IMG/VR virus record: IMGVR_UViG_3300046463_000247
Location: 1 to 64,000 of that record
Direction: 5' to 3' (one strand)
From: a virus
DNA: 64,000 nucleotides
Shown here: piece after piece, positions 22,172-29,450 of the stretch
Position numbering within the stretch: the stretch's first letter is position 1
Layout: each line of letters starts with the position of its first letter
Program-made: the position numbers and the translations under genes
The notes under the pieces: generated by a model
Told to the model about the DNA's origin: nothing
The model's database searches: none
Seen by the model: the letters and a program-made list of their open reading frames with translations, nothing else

Positions 22172-23389
22172 TCAACCTCCAAGTTTTTTGTAGAACGCCG
22201 CCAGCGCAGCCGCTTTCTGCTCTTCACTGGGTTTATCGCTCTCGGTGGAATCAGGGGCCTTTGGCGACTCGTTCGCCGATTTTGGCCCTATATCTGAATC
22301 ATAATTCACAATTTTAGGTTTGTCAAACACTTTCGGCACGGTATATGCGGTCTTCGCCACAGACGGTGCGGGTTGCTGCGGAACGCTTTTTGCAATCAAT
22401 TGCAACAGCGAGTCGTAATGCGACAGGATGAACCCGATCAGCGGTTGCACGGGGGCCGAGCCCAGCGCCTTGTCGGTCTTGGCCTTGTAGGCGAACGCGG
22501 ACCAGTGTTGCAGGGCGTGGTCGAGCACGGCTATCGGGTCGTGGTTCAGCCCAACCAGCTTGACGAATAGCTGGCCCATCTGCCCGATCTCTTTGCCGGT
22601 GGGCTCTTTCCAGCCGTCTTCGTACAGGACCGACATGCGCTTCTTCCACAGCAGCAGCATCCCGTTCTTGCCCTTCAGCCCGGCAGCGGGCGCGGTCGCC
22701 TTCTGCTCCTGCTGGGCGCTCAGGGCCGCGACGACGGCTGCGGAACTCGTGAGTTTCGGTTTCGGAGGCAATTCGCTTTCCCCTTTTTCAATTTTTTCCA
22801 GGTTTACTTCTTCACCGCTTTCAGGGGTTGGGTTTTCGTTTTTCGTTTTCCCTGAAAACGGGTTTCCAGTTTTTAAAAATTCCTTGGCGTCGTCAGACGC
22901 TAAAGATTTTTCTTTGTTGTTAACAGTGTCTGTACCCAGTGTGTTACGTAGTAAGGATTCAGTTGAAACACCCGAATCCAATCCGTTGTTTCGACCGGAT
23001 GGAACCTGTTGTTTGGCCGGGGTCTGGGCGTGTTCCAACTCCGTAAGACGCTCCACGTCGAGCCAGATATGGACCTTGGGCGAACCGCCATGCTTGTATC
23101 TTGCGGTCTGAATCAGCCCTTTTTGCTCCAGTTTCGGCAAAACGCGACGCAGCATCATGTCGGTGACGCGGGCTTCTTCCAGCCACTCGGGACGGGACTT
23201 GGCGAGCCACATCTTGCCGTCTCGATAGACGGTCAGCTTGCTCTTGCCGGTCTTGGGATTCGGGAGTGCCCAGAAGCAGATTCTGGAGAGCACGAGCCCT
23301 GCAACGACATCCCCATCCATCAGGTCAACGTAGGATAGGACAATGGACGGTCCAGCGCTCTGGACGTTCTTAGCGGTCGAAACTTTCAC
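22172..23389 (-). CDS. Winged-helix replication-initiation-like protein, 405 aa
   Basis: Residues about 20-100 look like a winged-helix domain of phage replication proteins (VVAGLVLSRICFWA, then EARVTDMMLRRVLPKLEQKG with a recognition helix). A Ser/Glu-rich linker and a DnaD/O-protein-like C-terminal region follow. The GTG start is supported by TAAGGAG four bases upstream. A 16-bp repeat in the C-terminal part is read LLQLIA, and a sigma70-type promoter lies inside the last 150 coding bases. It probably binds an origin and recruits the DnaB-like helicase. Confidence 0.75.
   Translation of the reverse strand: MKVSTAKNVQSAGPSIVLSYVDLMDGDVVAGLVLSRICFWALPNPKTGKSKLTVYRDGKMWLAKSRPEWLEEARVTDMMLRRVLPKLEQKGLIQTARYKHGGSPKVHIWLDVERLTELEHAQTPAKQQVPSGRNNGLDSGVSTESLLRNTLGTDTVNNKEKSLASDDAKEFLKTGNPFSGKTKNENPTPESGEEVNLEKIEKGESELPPKPKLTSSAAVVAALSAQQEQKATAPAAGLKGKNGMLLLWKKRMSVLYEDGWKEPTGKEIGQMGQLFVKLVGLNHDPIAVLDHALQHWSAFAYKAKTDKALGSAPVQPLIGFILSHYDSLLQLIAKSVPQQPAPSVAKTAYTVPKVFDKPKIVNYDSDIGPKSANESPKAPDSTESDKPSEEQKAAALAAFYKKLGG
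22298..22326 (-). promoter_or_regulatory. Promoter inside the winged-helix gene
   Basis: TTGACA (22321-22326), 17 bases, TATGAT (22298-22303), read leftward. It lies within the coding sequence about 130 bases before its stop, and would drive the 21579-22112 gene and the DnaB-like helicase. Confidence 0.72.
22390..22405 (-). repeat. 16-bp dispersed repeat, copy 11
   Basis: TTGCAATCAATTGCAA; in the winged-helix gene (LQLIA), upstream of its internal promoter. Confidence 0.95.
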
Positions 23390-23425
23390 GGTACTCCTTA
23401 CCGGGCGGTCAGCGGGTTCAGCGCT

Positions 23426-23441
23426 GTGCAATCAATTGCAA
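23426..23441 (-). repeat. 16-bp dispersed repeat, copy 12
   Basis: GTGCAATCAATTGCAA; intergenic, touching a terminator T tract. Confidence 0.95.
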
Positions 23442-23465
23442 AAAAGAGCGGGCCGAAGCCCGCCC
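23440..23465 (-). terminator. Intrinsic terminator after the 23486 gene
   Basis: On the minus strand, GCGGGC-TTCG-GCCCGC forms a 6-bp stem with a stable tetraloop, followed by six T. The T tract touches the 16-bp repeat at 23426-23441. Confidence 0.88.
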
Positions 23466-23485
23466 TGCTGTCGGGTAAACCCGGA

Positions 23486-23962
23486 TCAGTCTTCGTCCAG
23501 CGACGAGGTTTGGCCGAATGCCTCGGGGTCAAACTTCGGGTTCTCAGCAGCTTCCGCTTCGTCCGGCACGTAGCCCTTGATCAGGGCCGTCAGGATATGG
23601 TCGCGGGGTGCACAGTTGATGCCGTCCATCGCTCGCAGCGCGTCGATCAGCGCGATCATCTTCGTGCGGGTCAGCACCGCGCCGACGTACGCCCAGGCTG
23701 ACTGACCTGCCGAGCGCTCATAGCGGACCTCGGGGTCGAGCGTGATGCCGAAGTCCTTGTCGGACGGCCAGAAGTGGAACTTGTACTGGTCCTCGCCAAG
23801 ACGGCGCACGCCCACGGCGTTGTAGGTCACGACATCGGCGCGCGTCGCGACGACGAGATACGACTTGCTGCTGGTGCGACCGTCCACGAACACCGGCTTG
23901 CCGGAGATACGGGGCTTGCTGGGCATGGTGCCGTCAGGCATGAGTTTCGAGTTATTGCGCAT
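23486..23962 (-). CDS. Hypothetical protein, 158 aa
   Basis: Not recognised. A basic N-terminus (PSKPRISGKPVF) leads to a beta-rich middle (YLVVATRADVVTYNAVGVRR, FHFWPSDKDFGITLD) and an acidic tail ending SSLDED. An acidic tail of this type is seen in ssDNA-binding or partner-binding proteins, but no OB motif is evident. It overlaps the dCMP deaminase gene by 11 bases and ends at a strong terminator. Confidence 0.72.
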   Translation of the reverse strand: MRNNSKLMPDGTMPSKPRISGKPVFVDGRTSSKSYLVVATRADVVTYNAVGVRRLGEDQYKFHFWPSDKDFGITLDPEVRYERSAGQSAWAYVGAVLTRTKMIALIDALRAMDGINCAPRDHILTALIKGYVPDEAEAAENPKFDPEAFGQTSSLDED

Positions 23963-24431
23963 TTTGATGGTCCTTTTCTTCGAAGATTTGAACTTCTACC
24001 CCTACCTCTCGGTAAATCTCGGCGGCGATTGCCGCCTGCTCTTCCCAATAGGCATTCTGCTCGCCGGGAACCATGCGCGGTGCGAGCACCCGAATGATAC
24101 CGGCCTGACTGCTCATGCGCGCACACACTGTGCACGGATACAACTCGGTGACGATCAGCGTGCAGTCTTGCAGACTGATCCCGGCACGCGCGGCGAGCGC
24201 CACGATGTTTTCCTCGGCGTGGCAGGTCCAGTGCAGCTTCAGCGGCTTCTGGCGACGCTCGGGTACATCATCGCGGGCACCCATCGGCAGGCCGTTGAAG
24301 GCCGACTGACGGAGTTCGTAGCGGGGTCCCAGAGCGGCTGCGCCTACCTTGCGGTCGTCCTTGGAAAGCGACGCGGCAGCGCGGGCGTAGGTCAGCCCGA
24401 TACGCAGCGCCTTGTAGTCAAGCGCCGACAT
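23952..24431 (-). CDS. dCMP deaminase-like cytidine deaminase
   Basis: The zinc and catalytic signature is HAEENIVALAARAG (H-A-E) near residue 70 and PCTVCARMSSQAG (P-C-x-x-C) near residue 101. This is the pattern of deoxycytidylate deaminases, which convert dCMP to dUMP for thymidylate supply. At 159 residues the length is normal. The chosen ATG has AAGGA nine bases upstream; another ATG nine bases earlier is too close to it. It may serve nucleotide supply or feed the possible DNA-modification cassette. Confidence 0.87.
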   Translation of the reverse strand: MSALDYKALRIGLTYARAAASLSKDDRKVGAAALGPRYELRQSAFNGLPMGARDDVPERRQKPLKLHWTCHAEENIVALAARAGISLQDCTLIVTELYPCTVCARMSSQAGIIRVLAPRMVPGEQNAYWEEQAAIAAEIYREVGVEVQIFEEKDHQNAQ

Positions 24432-24615
24432 GACCAGCATCCTTGCGGCCCGTCTCCGGGCTCACAGCGGGCTCGCCAGCGTCGGGCAGGCCCCAGGTGT
24501 CACGCGTGGTCGCCAGCACGGCTACAGCCTGTCTGGCCGGACACACCGGACGCCCACACTTCGCCTGCTTGGCGTTGTTGAACTTCACGCCACACTGCCC
24601 ACACTTATGCGACAC
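24418..24615 (-). CDS. Small zinc-finger protein, 65 aa
   Basis: The sequence begins MSHKCGQCGVKFNN and continues AKCGRPVCPARQ, giving a CxxC...CxxxxC cluster typical of one zinc ion. The C-terminal half is Gly/Asp-rich without motifs. The GTG start was picked for its GGAGG nine bases upstream. It overlaps genes at both ends, so it is translated as part of a tight cluster. Confidence 0.68.
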   Translation of the reverse strand: MSHKCGQCGVKFNNAKQAKCGRPVCPARQAVAVLATTRDTWGLPDAGEPAVSPETGRKDAGHVGA

Positions 24616-24823
24616 AGCCGTGTTCCTCCGGGAAGTGCCTGGTGTACAGCGCCTCGATGTGCTCAAGCTGCCTGTCGGACAAGGCGGTGACCTGCCCTGC
24701 CGCCACCGCGCGCTCGGCCTTGTCCACCACGTTGAGAATGAAGCCGTGCTCCCACGCGGTCACGTCGTGGCGCGTCAGCTTGGCGAGCTTCTGGATTTTC
24801 TGGTAGGTGGACACGAGTCTCAC
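24605..24823 (-). CDS. Small hypothetical protein, 72 aa
   Basis: An alpha-helical, charged protein (QKIQKLAKLTRHDVTAWEHG, SDRQLEHIEALYTRHF) without known motifs. The GTG start overlaps the preceding TGA as GTGA. It is probably a partner or regulator within the nucleotide-metabolism cluster; this is a guess from context. Confidence 0.65.
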   Translation of the reverse strand: MRLVSTYQKIQKLAKLTRHDVTAWEHGFILNVVDKAERAVAAGQVTALSDRQLEHIEALYTRHFPEEHGCVA

Positions 24824-25134
24824 AGCAGCACCCCGCACGTGAACACCTTGTCGATCTGGCCGATGGTCGGCAGAGACTCTTCCGGCACCAAGCCCGTGAA
24901 CCAACGCGCATTCCACGGCGTCAATTCAGGGTCAGTCGTACCTGCGGAGCGCTCCGGGTCGCCCATTGCCAGGTTGATCTTCTCCAGCGCCAGTTCCTGT
25001 TCGTCGGAGCGGTGGCTACCCATGTACGCGCCGCTGGCGGTCTGAAGCACCGCGAGGTCGTCATCGGACGGGTTGTCGAGCACGACGAAGCTAATGGAGT
25101 CCGGCACTTCCTGCCAGACGAGCAATACACGCAT
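24820..25134 (-). CDS. Small hypothetical protein, 104 aa
   Basis: It begins with a hydrophobic strand (RVLLVWQEVPDSISFVVLD) and continues with acidic residues. I see no catalytic motif. The start has AAGGTAAAG upstream. It heads the cluster of overlapping small genes leading to the dCMP deaminase. Confidence 0.7.
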   Translation of the reverse strand: MRVLLVWQEVPDSISFVVLDNPSDDDLAVLQTASGAYMGSHRSDEQELALEKINLAMGDPERSAGTTDPELTPWNARWFTGLVPEESLPTIGQIDKVFTCGVLL

Positions 25135-25166
25135 TTTCTTTACCTTTTGGTCCTAGTTGTTATGAA

Positions 25167-25182
25167 CTGCAATTGATTGCAG
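25167..25182 (+). repeat. 16-bp dispersed repeat, copy 13
   Basis: CTGCAATTGATTGCAG; directly after a stop codon. Confidence 0.95.
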
Positions 25183-25183
25183 C

Positions 25184-26110
25184 TTACAGGTCGTTCTGGT
25201 TCTTCCAGTCCTCGAACGAATCCGGCTCTTCACCGCCAGCATTGCATTCCGCCACGTACTGCTCATAGGCGGGGATGTTCGGGTCGTTCGGCGGCATGAT
25301 CTTGCCGTGGGCATCGACCTTGCCACCCGCTGCTTTCCACGCCTCGGCAACCAGCTTGCCTGCGGGCGTCGTCGGGTCGTTCGGGTCGCCAGCACCCGGG
25401 TTCGGGCTCGCACCGATGATGTCGCCAACCGTCTTCAGAAACGCCTCCTGACCCGGCGTCGCGGGCTTCAGCTTGCCTTCACCGAACATCTTGCCAAACG
25501 CGTCCTTGAACTCCTGCACGCTCGGGTCCGTTGGCTCGGCAGCAGGCGCTGCGGCAGCGGCCTTGTACGGGTTCGCGATAGTAGCCGGATCGCTGAACAG
25601 CAGCACCTGCTCATTGGGCACCTCGAACATCTTCGAGAGCACGATGTTCACGAGCGCGTCTTCGGCCACTTTCAGGGTGCCTTCGCTGGCCTGCACGCGG
25701 GCGGCAATCCACGCCGCGATGCGCGCGCCGCAGTCCTGCGATTCGACACACTCCAGGAACTCGTAGGGCGAGCACGGGAAAGAACAGACCGGCAGGTAGT
25801 GTTTCTCGCCGCGCAGCCCGTGAATCATCTGCTCGCCGTGCTTGAACGCGTCCTTGCCGCGCACCACGAAGTCGGTGAACACCGAGGTCGAGTCGCCCGG
25901 CGTCGCGGGGACTTCCATGAAGCGAACCGTCAGCCCCGCGCTCGCGATGGTCTTGTCCTTGTACTTCGCCTTCTCGTTCACGGTCGGCATCACGCTCACC
26001 GCCAGCTTCGCACCCGCTTTCTCGGCCACCACCAGGTAGACGTTGCCGCTCGACGGCGAAACGACCTGTTCGGGCAGGTTGCTGGTCAGGTTCTTCAGGT
26101 AGTCGTTCAA
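25184..26110 (-). CDS. Hypothetical protein, 308 aa
   Basis: Not recognised. The N-terminal 150 residues appear folded, with four Cys (CSF, CSPYEFLEC, CGAR). A Pro/Ala linker and an acidic C-terminus follow (ASPNPGAGDPNDPTTPAG). The start is a TTG with AAGGAG six bases upstream; no in-frame ATG is close to a ribosome binding site. A 16-bp repeat lies directly after the stop codon. It is the first gene behind promoter 26156-26183. Confidence 0.72.
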   Translation of the reverse strand: MNDYLKNLTSNLPEQVVSPSSGNVYLVVAEKAGAKLAVSVMPTVNEKAKYKDKTIASAGLTVRFMEVPATPGDSTSVFTDFVVRGKDAFKHGEQMIHGLRGEKHYLPVCSFPCSPYEFLECVESQDCGARIAAWIAARVQASEGTLKVAEDALVNIVLSKMFEVPNEQVLLFSDPATIANPYKAAAAAPAAEPTDPSVQEFKDAFGKMFGEGKLKPATPGQEAFLKTVGDIIGASPNPGAGDPNDPTTPAGKLVAEAWKAAGGKVDAHGKIMPPNDPNIPAYEQYVAECNAGGEEPDSFEDWKNQNDL

Positions 26111-26155
26111 GATGCACTCCTTGCATTTATTGTGTGTGCGACATTGCACCAATGG

Positions 26156-26183
26156 ATATTAACACAATGTCGGGGTTTGTCAA
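26156..26183 (-). promoter_or_regulatory. Sigma70-type promoter, GTTTGACAAAC form
   Basis: TTGACA (26178-26183), 16 bases, TAATAT (26156-26161), read leftward, ahead of the 25184-26110 gene. No 16-bp repeat lies near it. Confidence 0.82.
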
Positions 26184-26189
26184 ACAGGA

Positions 26190-27383
26190 TTATTTCAGGA
26201 ACGACTTGAACCACCCGTTGCGCTTGATCAGGTCGTAGACCATCACGGTCGCCTCGGCGTGGCTGATGTCGGGCTCGCCGCTCGCCTTCAGTTCCTCACG
26301 GATAAGGTGGAACTGCTTGGTCGTCGGCTTCTCGCCGATCACCGACTCGAACACGCGCGCCGTGAAGTTGGCGGCGTCGCTGATCGACAGGCGGGCCACT
26401 TTGATCACCATGTCCACGCGACCGGGCCGGTACAGTTCCTCGGGGATCACGGACTGGTCGTTGGTCGTCATGATCGTAATCACCTGCGACTGGTGCTCGG
26501 AGAGCCACCACAGCATCTGCGAGAGCATGCGCGAGGTCACGCCCTGCGAGTCGGCGCTGTCGTTGAACACCTTCTCGATCTCGTCCAGCAGCAGCACACA
26601 CGGCGACTCGCGCTCCACCATCGCCAGAGAACGGGCCAGACGGCCTTCGGACTCGCCGATGTAGCGGTTCAGTGTCGTCGCCACGTCGAGCCGGTACAGG
26701 GGCACGCTGAGACCCTTGGCGATGGCCTTCGCCGCCATGGTCTTGCCAGTGCCTGGCGGGCCGTCGAGCAGCAGGCCACGCGGACGCAGCATGTGCGGCA
26801 CGGCCTTGTCCAGGAAGTACTTCGTGTTGAGGTCCAGCCAGTCCTGAATCCGCTCGGGGTAGTCGTAGAAGTCGAACGTCACGTCGATGGGATACAGGCC
26901 CTGTGCGGACTTGCCCAGCATCATGCGCGACGCGCGGATCGCCTTGGCTTCTGACGAGCCGGTGCGCGCCTGCGTGAACATCAGCAGTTCGCCCACGGCC
27001 TTCAGGGAGAGGCCCTTGCATGCCTGCATCACGTCAGCCAGGTTCTCGGGCTCCACGTGCTCCAGCAGGAATTCTTCGATCATCGCGGTAGGCGTCGGCA
27101 GACTGCCCACGTCGAAGATCAGCGACGACTCCTTGTCCGGGTTCAGGAAGACCAGTTGCCGCTCGTCTTTCAGCAGCTTCTTGTACAGGTCCACCGTCAG
27201 CAGCGGAAACTCGTCGGTGTAGTACAGCCGGTCGGGCAGCTTGGCCTTGGAGGTGGCAGAGTTTTCCGCCAGTTCGACCGGCTGCTTCTTCGCGTAGAAG
27301 TACAGCACGGCTTCCAGATTTACGAGGTCGTCGGTATGGACACCGATGATTGGAATACCGCTCTTGAGGGCGCTCTCGAACAT
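26190..27383 (-). CDS. AAA+ ATPase
   Basis: Walker A GPPGTGKT is at about residues 206-213, Walker B LLLDEIEK about 60 residues later, sensor-1 TIMTTND, and an arginine-finger region YRPGRVD. This matches the FtsH/p97-like classic clade. The N-terminal 200 residues are unique and may bind the substrate. Classic-clade AAA+ proteins unfold or remodel protein complexes; the target here is unknown. The ATG was chosen because it follows the stop of the small upstream gene by five bases and removes a low-complexity extension. 397 residues. Confidence 0.85.
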   Translation of the reverse strand: MFESALKSGIPIIGVHTDDLVNLEAVLYFYAKKQPVELAENSATSKAKLPDRLYYTDEFPLLTVDLYKKLLKDERQLVFLNPDKESSLIFDVGSLPTPTAMIEEFLLEHVEPENLADVMQACKGLSLKAVGELLMFTQARTGSSEAKAIRASRMMLGKSAQGLYPIDVTFDFYDYPERIQDWLDLNTKYFLDKAVPHMLRPRGLLLDGPPGTGKTMAAKAIAKGLSVPLYRLDVATTLNRYIGESEGRLARSLAMVERESPCVLLLDEIEKVFNDSADSQGVTSRMLSQMLWWLSEHQSQVITIMTTNDQSVIPEELYRPGRVDMVIKVARLSISDAANFTARVFESVIGEKPTTKQFHLIREELKASGEPDISHAEATVMVYDLIKRNGWFKSFLK

Positions 27384-27388
27384 GTTGT

Positions 27389-27580
27389 CTAGTGGCAGGT
27401 TGACAGGCCGGTGAAGACCTTGAGGTGTCGGATTTCTTCCGGGGTGGCTAAGCGTGCGAACGTAGTAGCATGCGGCGGCGGGTTCAGGCAAGCCAGCACC
27501 TTGTCGCTCGCTTCGAATGTGGTCGGGGCCTCGACCAGATGGATCACAGGAAACCCGTTGACCTTGACGATAACCAGCAT
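27389..27580 (-). CDS. Small hypothetical protein, 63 aa
   Basis: A beta-alpha-like small protein (MLVIVKVNGFPVIHLVEAPT) with GGGG before the ATG. No motif is recognised. It lies just before the AAA+ ATPase and may be its adaptor. Confidence 0.65.
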   Translation of the reverse strand: MLVIVKVNGFPVIHLVEAPTTFEASDKVLACLNPPPHATTFARLATPEEIRHLKVFTGLSTCH

Positions 27581-27599
27581 GTTTTTACCCCATGTCGGA

Positions 27600-27839
27600 C
27601 TATTTAAGGAATTGGTCGATCAGGGTTTGCTCCAGCGCGGCCATGAAGTCTTTCTCTGCTTCATTGAGCCGCCCCCTGTCGTTATTGGCTTGCATGGTGC
27701 GCAGCGACTTCCACGCGTAAGCCCAGCTAATGCCACCACACCACATGTGCTGCGTGAACATGCCGGTGCGTTTCCAGCAGACCGACTGTTCCAGGTGGGT
27801 GACGGGGACGCGCTGTTCAGGCGGTAATTCTCGAATCAC
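27600..27839 (-). CDS. Small hypothetical protein, 79 aa
   Basis: The GTG start follows AAGGAG by ten bases; an ATG 45 bases earlier lacks such a site. The protein is rich in aromatic residues in its middle (MWCGGISWAYAWKSL) and helical at its C-terminus. Function unknown. Confidence 0.65.
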   Translation of the reverse strand: MIRELPPEQRVPVTHLEQSVCWKRTGMFTQHMWCGGISWAYAWKSLRTMQANNDRGRLNEAEKDFMAALEQTLIDQFLK

Positions 27840-27872
27840 GGGTGTCGCACTCCTTGCGTTACCGATAGACAC

Positions 27873-27900
27873 ATTGTAGCGCAATTTACGGTTTTGTCAA
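27873..27900 (-). promoter_or_regulatory. Sigma70-type promoter, GTTTGACAAA form
   Basis: TTGACA (27895-27900), 16 bases, TACAAT (27873-27878), read leftward. A 16-bp repeat begins ten bases upstream of the -35 box, inside the last codons of the i-spanin gene. Confidence 0.85.
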
Positions 27901-27905
27901 ACAGC

Positions 27906-28556
27906 CTACTTTGCAATTGATTGCAATCCGGGCGGTTCGCTCGCCGACAGCCCCATCGACGCTAGAGCCTGATCGAACAGTTCCTTGTTCTTGCCATACC
28001 ACTGCTGCCACGCGAGGATTACTGCGCCTCGCTCGCGGGCTTCGGAGAGGTTGAATCGGTCGATGTCAGCGACTTCAGAGAGCGTAACGCTGGTCGCGGC
28101 GTCAACATCGACGGGTCGGCTTCCGGCCACGCTGCCGTCGCCGGGGTCAAGCGAGAGGTCGTGGAGGTACACGAAGCCAGCAGGAATGCGGCAAGCAACA
28201 TCAGCGTGAGGCGTAACATAGTCGGTCACCTTCTGTTTCTGGAGTTGGACGGTTCGGGCCTGGGCCTTCGCGAGGTCGGCTTTAAGCTGGAGATTGACGG
28301 TCTTCGACTGGACAAGCTGCGCGAACTGGGCCTGTGCTGCCTGGGTGCGCTCCTGCGCGGCCTGCGCTTCATACTTGGTGGTGGTATCGGCGACGCCCCG
28401 CGCGTACGCGGCGTTCAACTCGTGGTGGCCGTACCACAGCAGCGCCCCAAACACGGCCAGCGTGCCCAGTGCATACCACACCCAGCGCGGCACCCGCAGC
28501 AGGTTGGCGAATACGTCCTTGAACAGGGCGACGAAGATTTCGAGCACGAATGGCAT
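27906..28556 (-). CDS. Rz: i-spanin (Rz-like)
   Basis: A single membrane segment lies at about residues 25-43 (WVWYALGTLAVFGALLWYG). It is followed by a long periplasmic coiled coil rich in Ala/Gln/Lys (about residues 58-110). This is the inner-membrane spanin design. Paired with the o-spanin nested in it, it would fuse inner and outer membranes at the last step of lysis. The last residues (LQSIAK) are encoded by a 16-bp repeat. GGAGG lies eight bases before the ATG. It is about 40% longer than lambda Rz. Confidence 0.85.
   Translation of the reverse strand: MPFVLEIFVALFKDVFANLLRVPRWVWYALGTLAVFGALLWYGHHELNAAYARGVADTTTKYEAQAAQERTQAAQAQFAQLVQSKTVNLQLKADLAKAQARTVQLQKQKVTDYVTPHADVACRIPAGFVYLHDLSLDPGDGSVAGSRPVDVDAATSVTLSEVADIDRFNLSEARERGAVILAWQQWYGKNKELFDQALASMGLSASEPPGLQSIAK
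27911..27926 (+). repeat. 16-bp dispersed repeat, copy 14
   Basis: TTGCAATTGATTGCAA; last codons of the i-spanin gene (LQSIAK), ten bases upstream of a -35 box. Confidence 0.95.
28019..28219 (-). CDS. Rz1: o-spanin lipoprotein (Rz1-like), nested in the i-spanin gene
   Basis: The sequence starts MLRLTLMLLAAFLLASC, a lipoprotein signal peptide with lipobox LASC and Cys17 as lipidation site. A short Ser/Thr/Pro-rich chain follows; 66 residues in total. It lies entirely inside the i-spanin gene in another frame, as in lambda. AAGGTG lies seven bases before the ATG. The mature protein would sit in the outer membrane and bind the i-spanin. Confidence 0.85.
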   Translation of the reverse strand: MLRLTLMLLAAFLLASCTSTTSRLTPATAAWPEADPSMLTPRPALRSLKSLTSTDSTSPKPASEAQ

Positions 28557-28571
28557 GGTTTGGGCCTCCAA

Positions 28572-28598
28572 ATAAAAAGCCCCGCGATTGTGCGGGGC
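28572..28598 (-). terminator. Intrinsic terminator after the spike-base gene
   Basis: A 7-bp stem, GCCCCGC/GCGGGGC (arms 28579-28585 and 28592-28598), is followed on the minus strand by TTTTTATT. Confidence 0.88.
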
Positions 28599-28620
28599 CT
28601 CACCTGCCGGGTCAAGCGTT

Positions 28621-28636
28621 TTGCAATTGATTGCAG
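28621..28636 (+). repeat. 16-bp dispersed repeat, copy 15
   Basis: TTGCAATTGATTGCAG; between a stop codon and a terminator. Confidence 0.95.
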
Positions 28637-28640
28637 ACGC

Positions 28641-28934
28641 TTAGTAGATCGACACCAGTCCGGTTGCGGTCGTGCCGGTCGCCTTCACGCGGGTCACGCC
28701 CAGACGCAGCGTTTCGCCAGCTACCACGGCGATCACGGCATTGTCGCCGCCAATCGTGGTGACAGCGATGTTGCCAGCGCCGCCGACCTTGATTGCGATG
28801 GCCGGGTTCGGCAGGTCCGTTGCATCGTTCGGGACGATGGCAACCGCACGCGTCGGGGTATCCGAGTTGTACGGGTAGTGCAGTTTCGGGCCAATGGGAT
28901 CGGCTACGCCCGGATGCGGATTATCGCCACTCAT
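28641..28934 (-). CDS. Spike-base protein, RCAP_Rcc01079-like
   Basis: The pattern VPNDATDLPNPAIAIKVGGA, GNIAVTT, ETLRLGVTRVKATGTTATGL and a final IY matches the small spike-base proteins of gene-transfer agents and related phages. It would be a virion component at the head spike or baseplate. It is unusual here in lying between the endolysin and the spanins, followed by its own terminator. 97 residues, the normal family length. Confidence 0.78.
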   Translation of the reverse strand: MSGDNPHPGVADPIGPKLHYPYNSDTPTRAVAIVPNDATDLPNPAIAIKVGGAGNIAVTTIGGDNAVIAVVAGETLRLGVTRVKATGTTATGLVSIY

Positions 28935-28946
28935 GTGCTACTCCTT

Positions 28947-29450
28947 TCAGTTGAAAAACTTCACAACGCCGTCCGTGAAGAGCAGCGCTTCGGTTTTGCG
29001 GCGGGACACCAGACCACCCGCCACCACAAGCTGCCCGGTCTTCCTGTCGCGCAGCTTGTTCCACGGCGCGAACTGTGCAGCCGCGCTCGCATACAGCCCC
29101 GTGTTCAGCAGTCTCAGCAGCGTGCTCGTAGCGAAGTTGCCCTCGCCGATGTTGTACACCAGGCACACGCACGCGTCGAACTGGTTCTGGTTCAGCGCCA
29201 CGGTGACGTGCTTGTTCACGATGTCCACGCGGGCCTGCGCGTCCTTCGTCAATAACGCCTCAGCCCCCGCCGAGTCGAGCGGCGCGGTTGGTAGCGCCTC
29301 GCCCTTCTCCTGCTTGTGGCCGTAGCCCCACGTCCAGTAGCCCGCGTCGTCCTGATACGGCAACGGGGCGAACCCGCCCTTCGGACCCTGCTCGTAGTGC
29401 TTCAGGATTTGAAGCCCGCCAAGCCCCAGCTTATTGACCTGCTTTGCCAT
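28947..29450 (-). CDS. Endolysin, glycoside hydrolase family 24 lysozyme
   Basis: The catalytic triad of T4-type lysozymes is readable: E20 (KHYEQ), D34 and T40 in DDAGYWTWGYGH. The C-terminal conserved GLVSRRKTEALLF follows. It cuts the glycan strands of peptidoglycan. No signal peptide or signal-anchor is present, so it depends on the holin to reach the wall. GGGGGT serves as ribosome binding site, and the start region overlaps the end of the holin-candidate gene. 167 residues. Confidence 0.92.
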   Translation of the reverse strand: MAKQVNKLGLGGLQILKHYEQGPKGGFAPLPYQDDAGYWTWGYGHKQEKGEALPTAPLDSAGAEALLTKDAQARVDIVNKHVTVALNQNQFDACVCLVYNIGEGNFATSTLLRLLNTGLYASAAAQFAPWNKLRDRKTGQLVVAGGLVSRRKTEALLFTDGVVKFFN

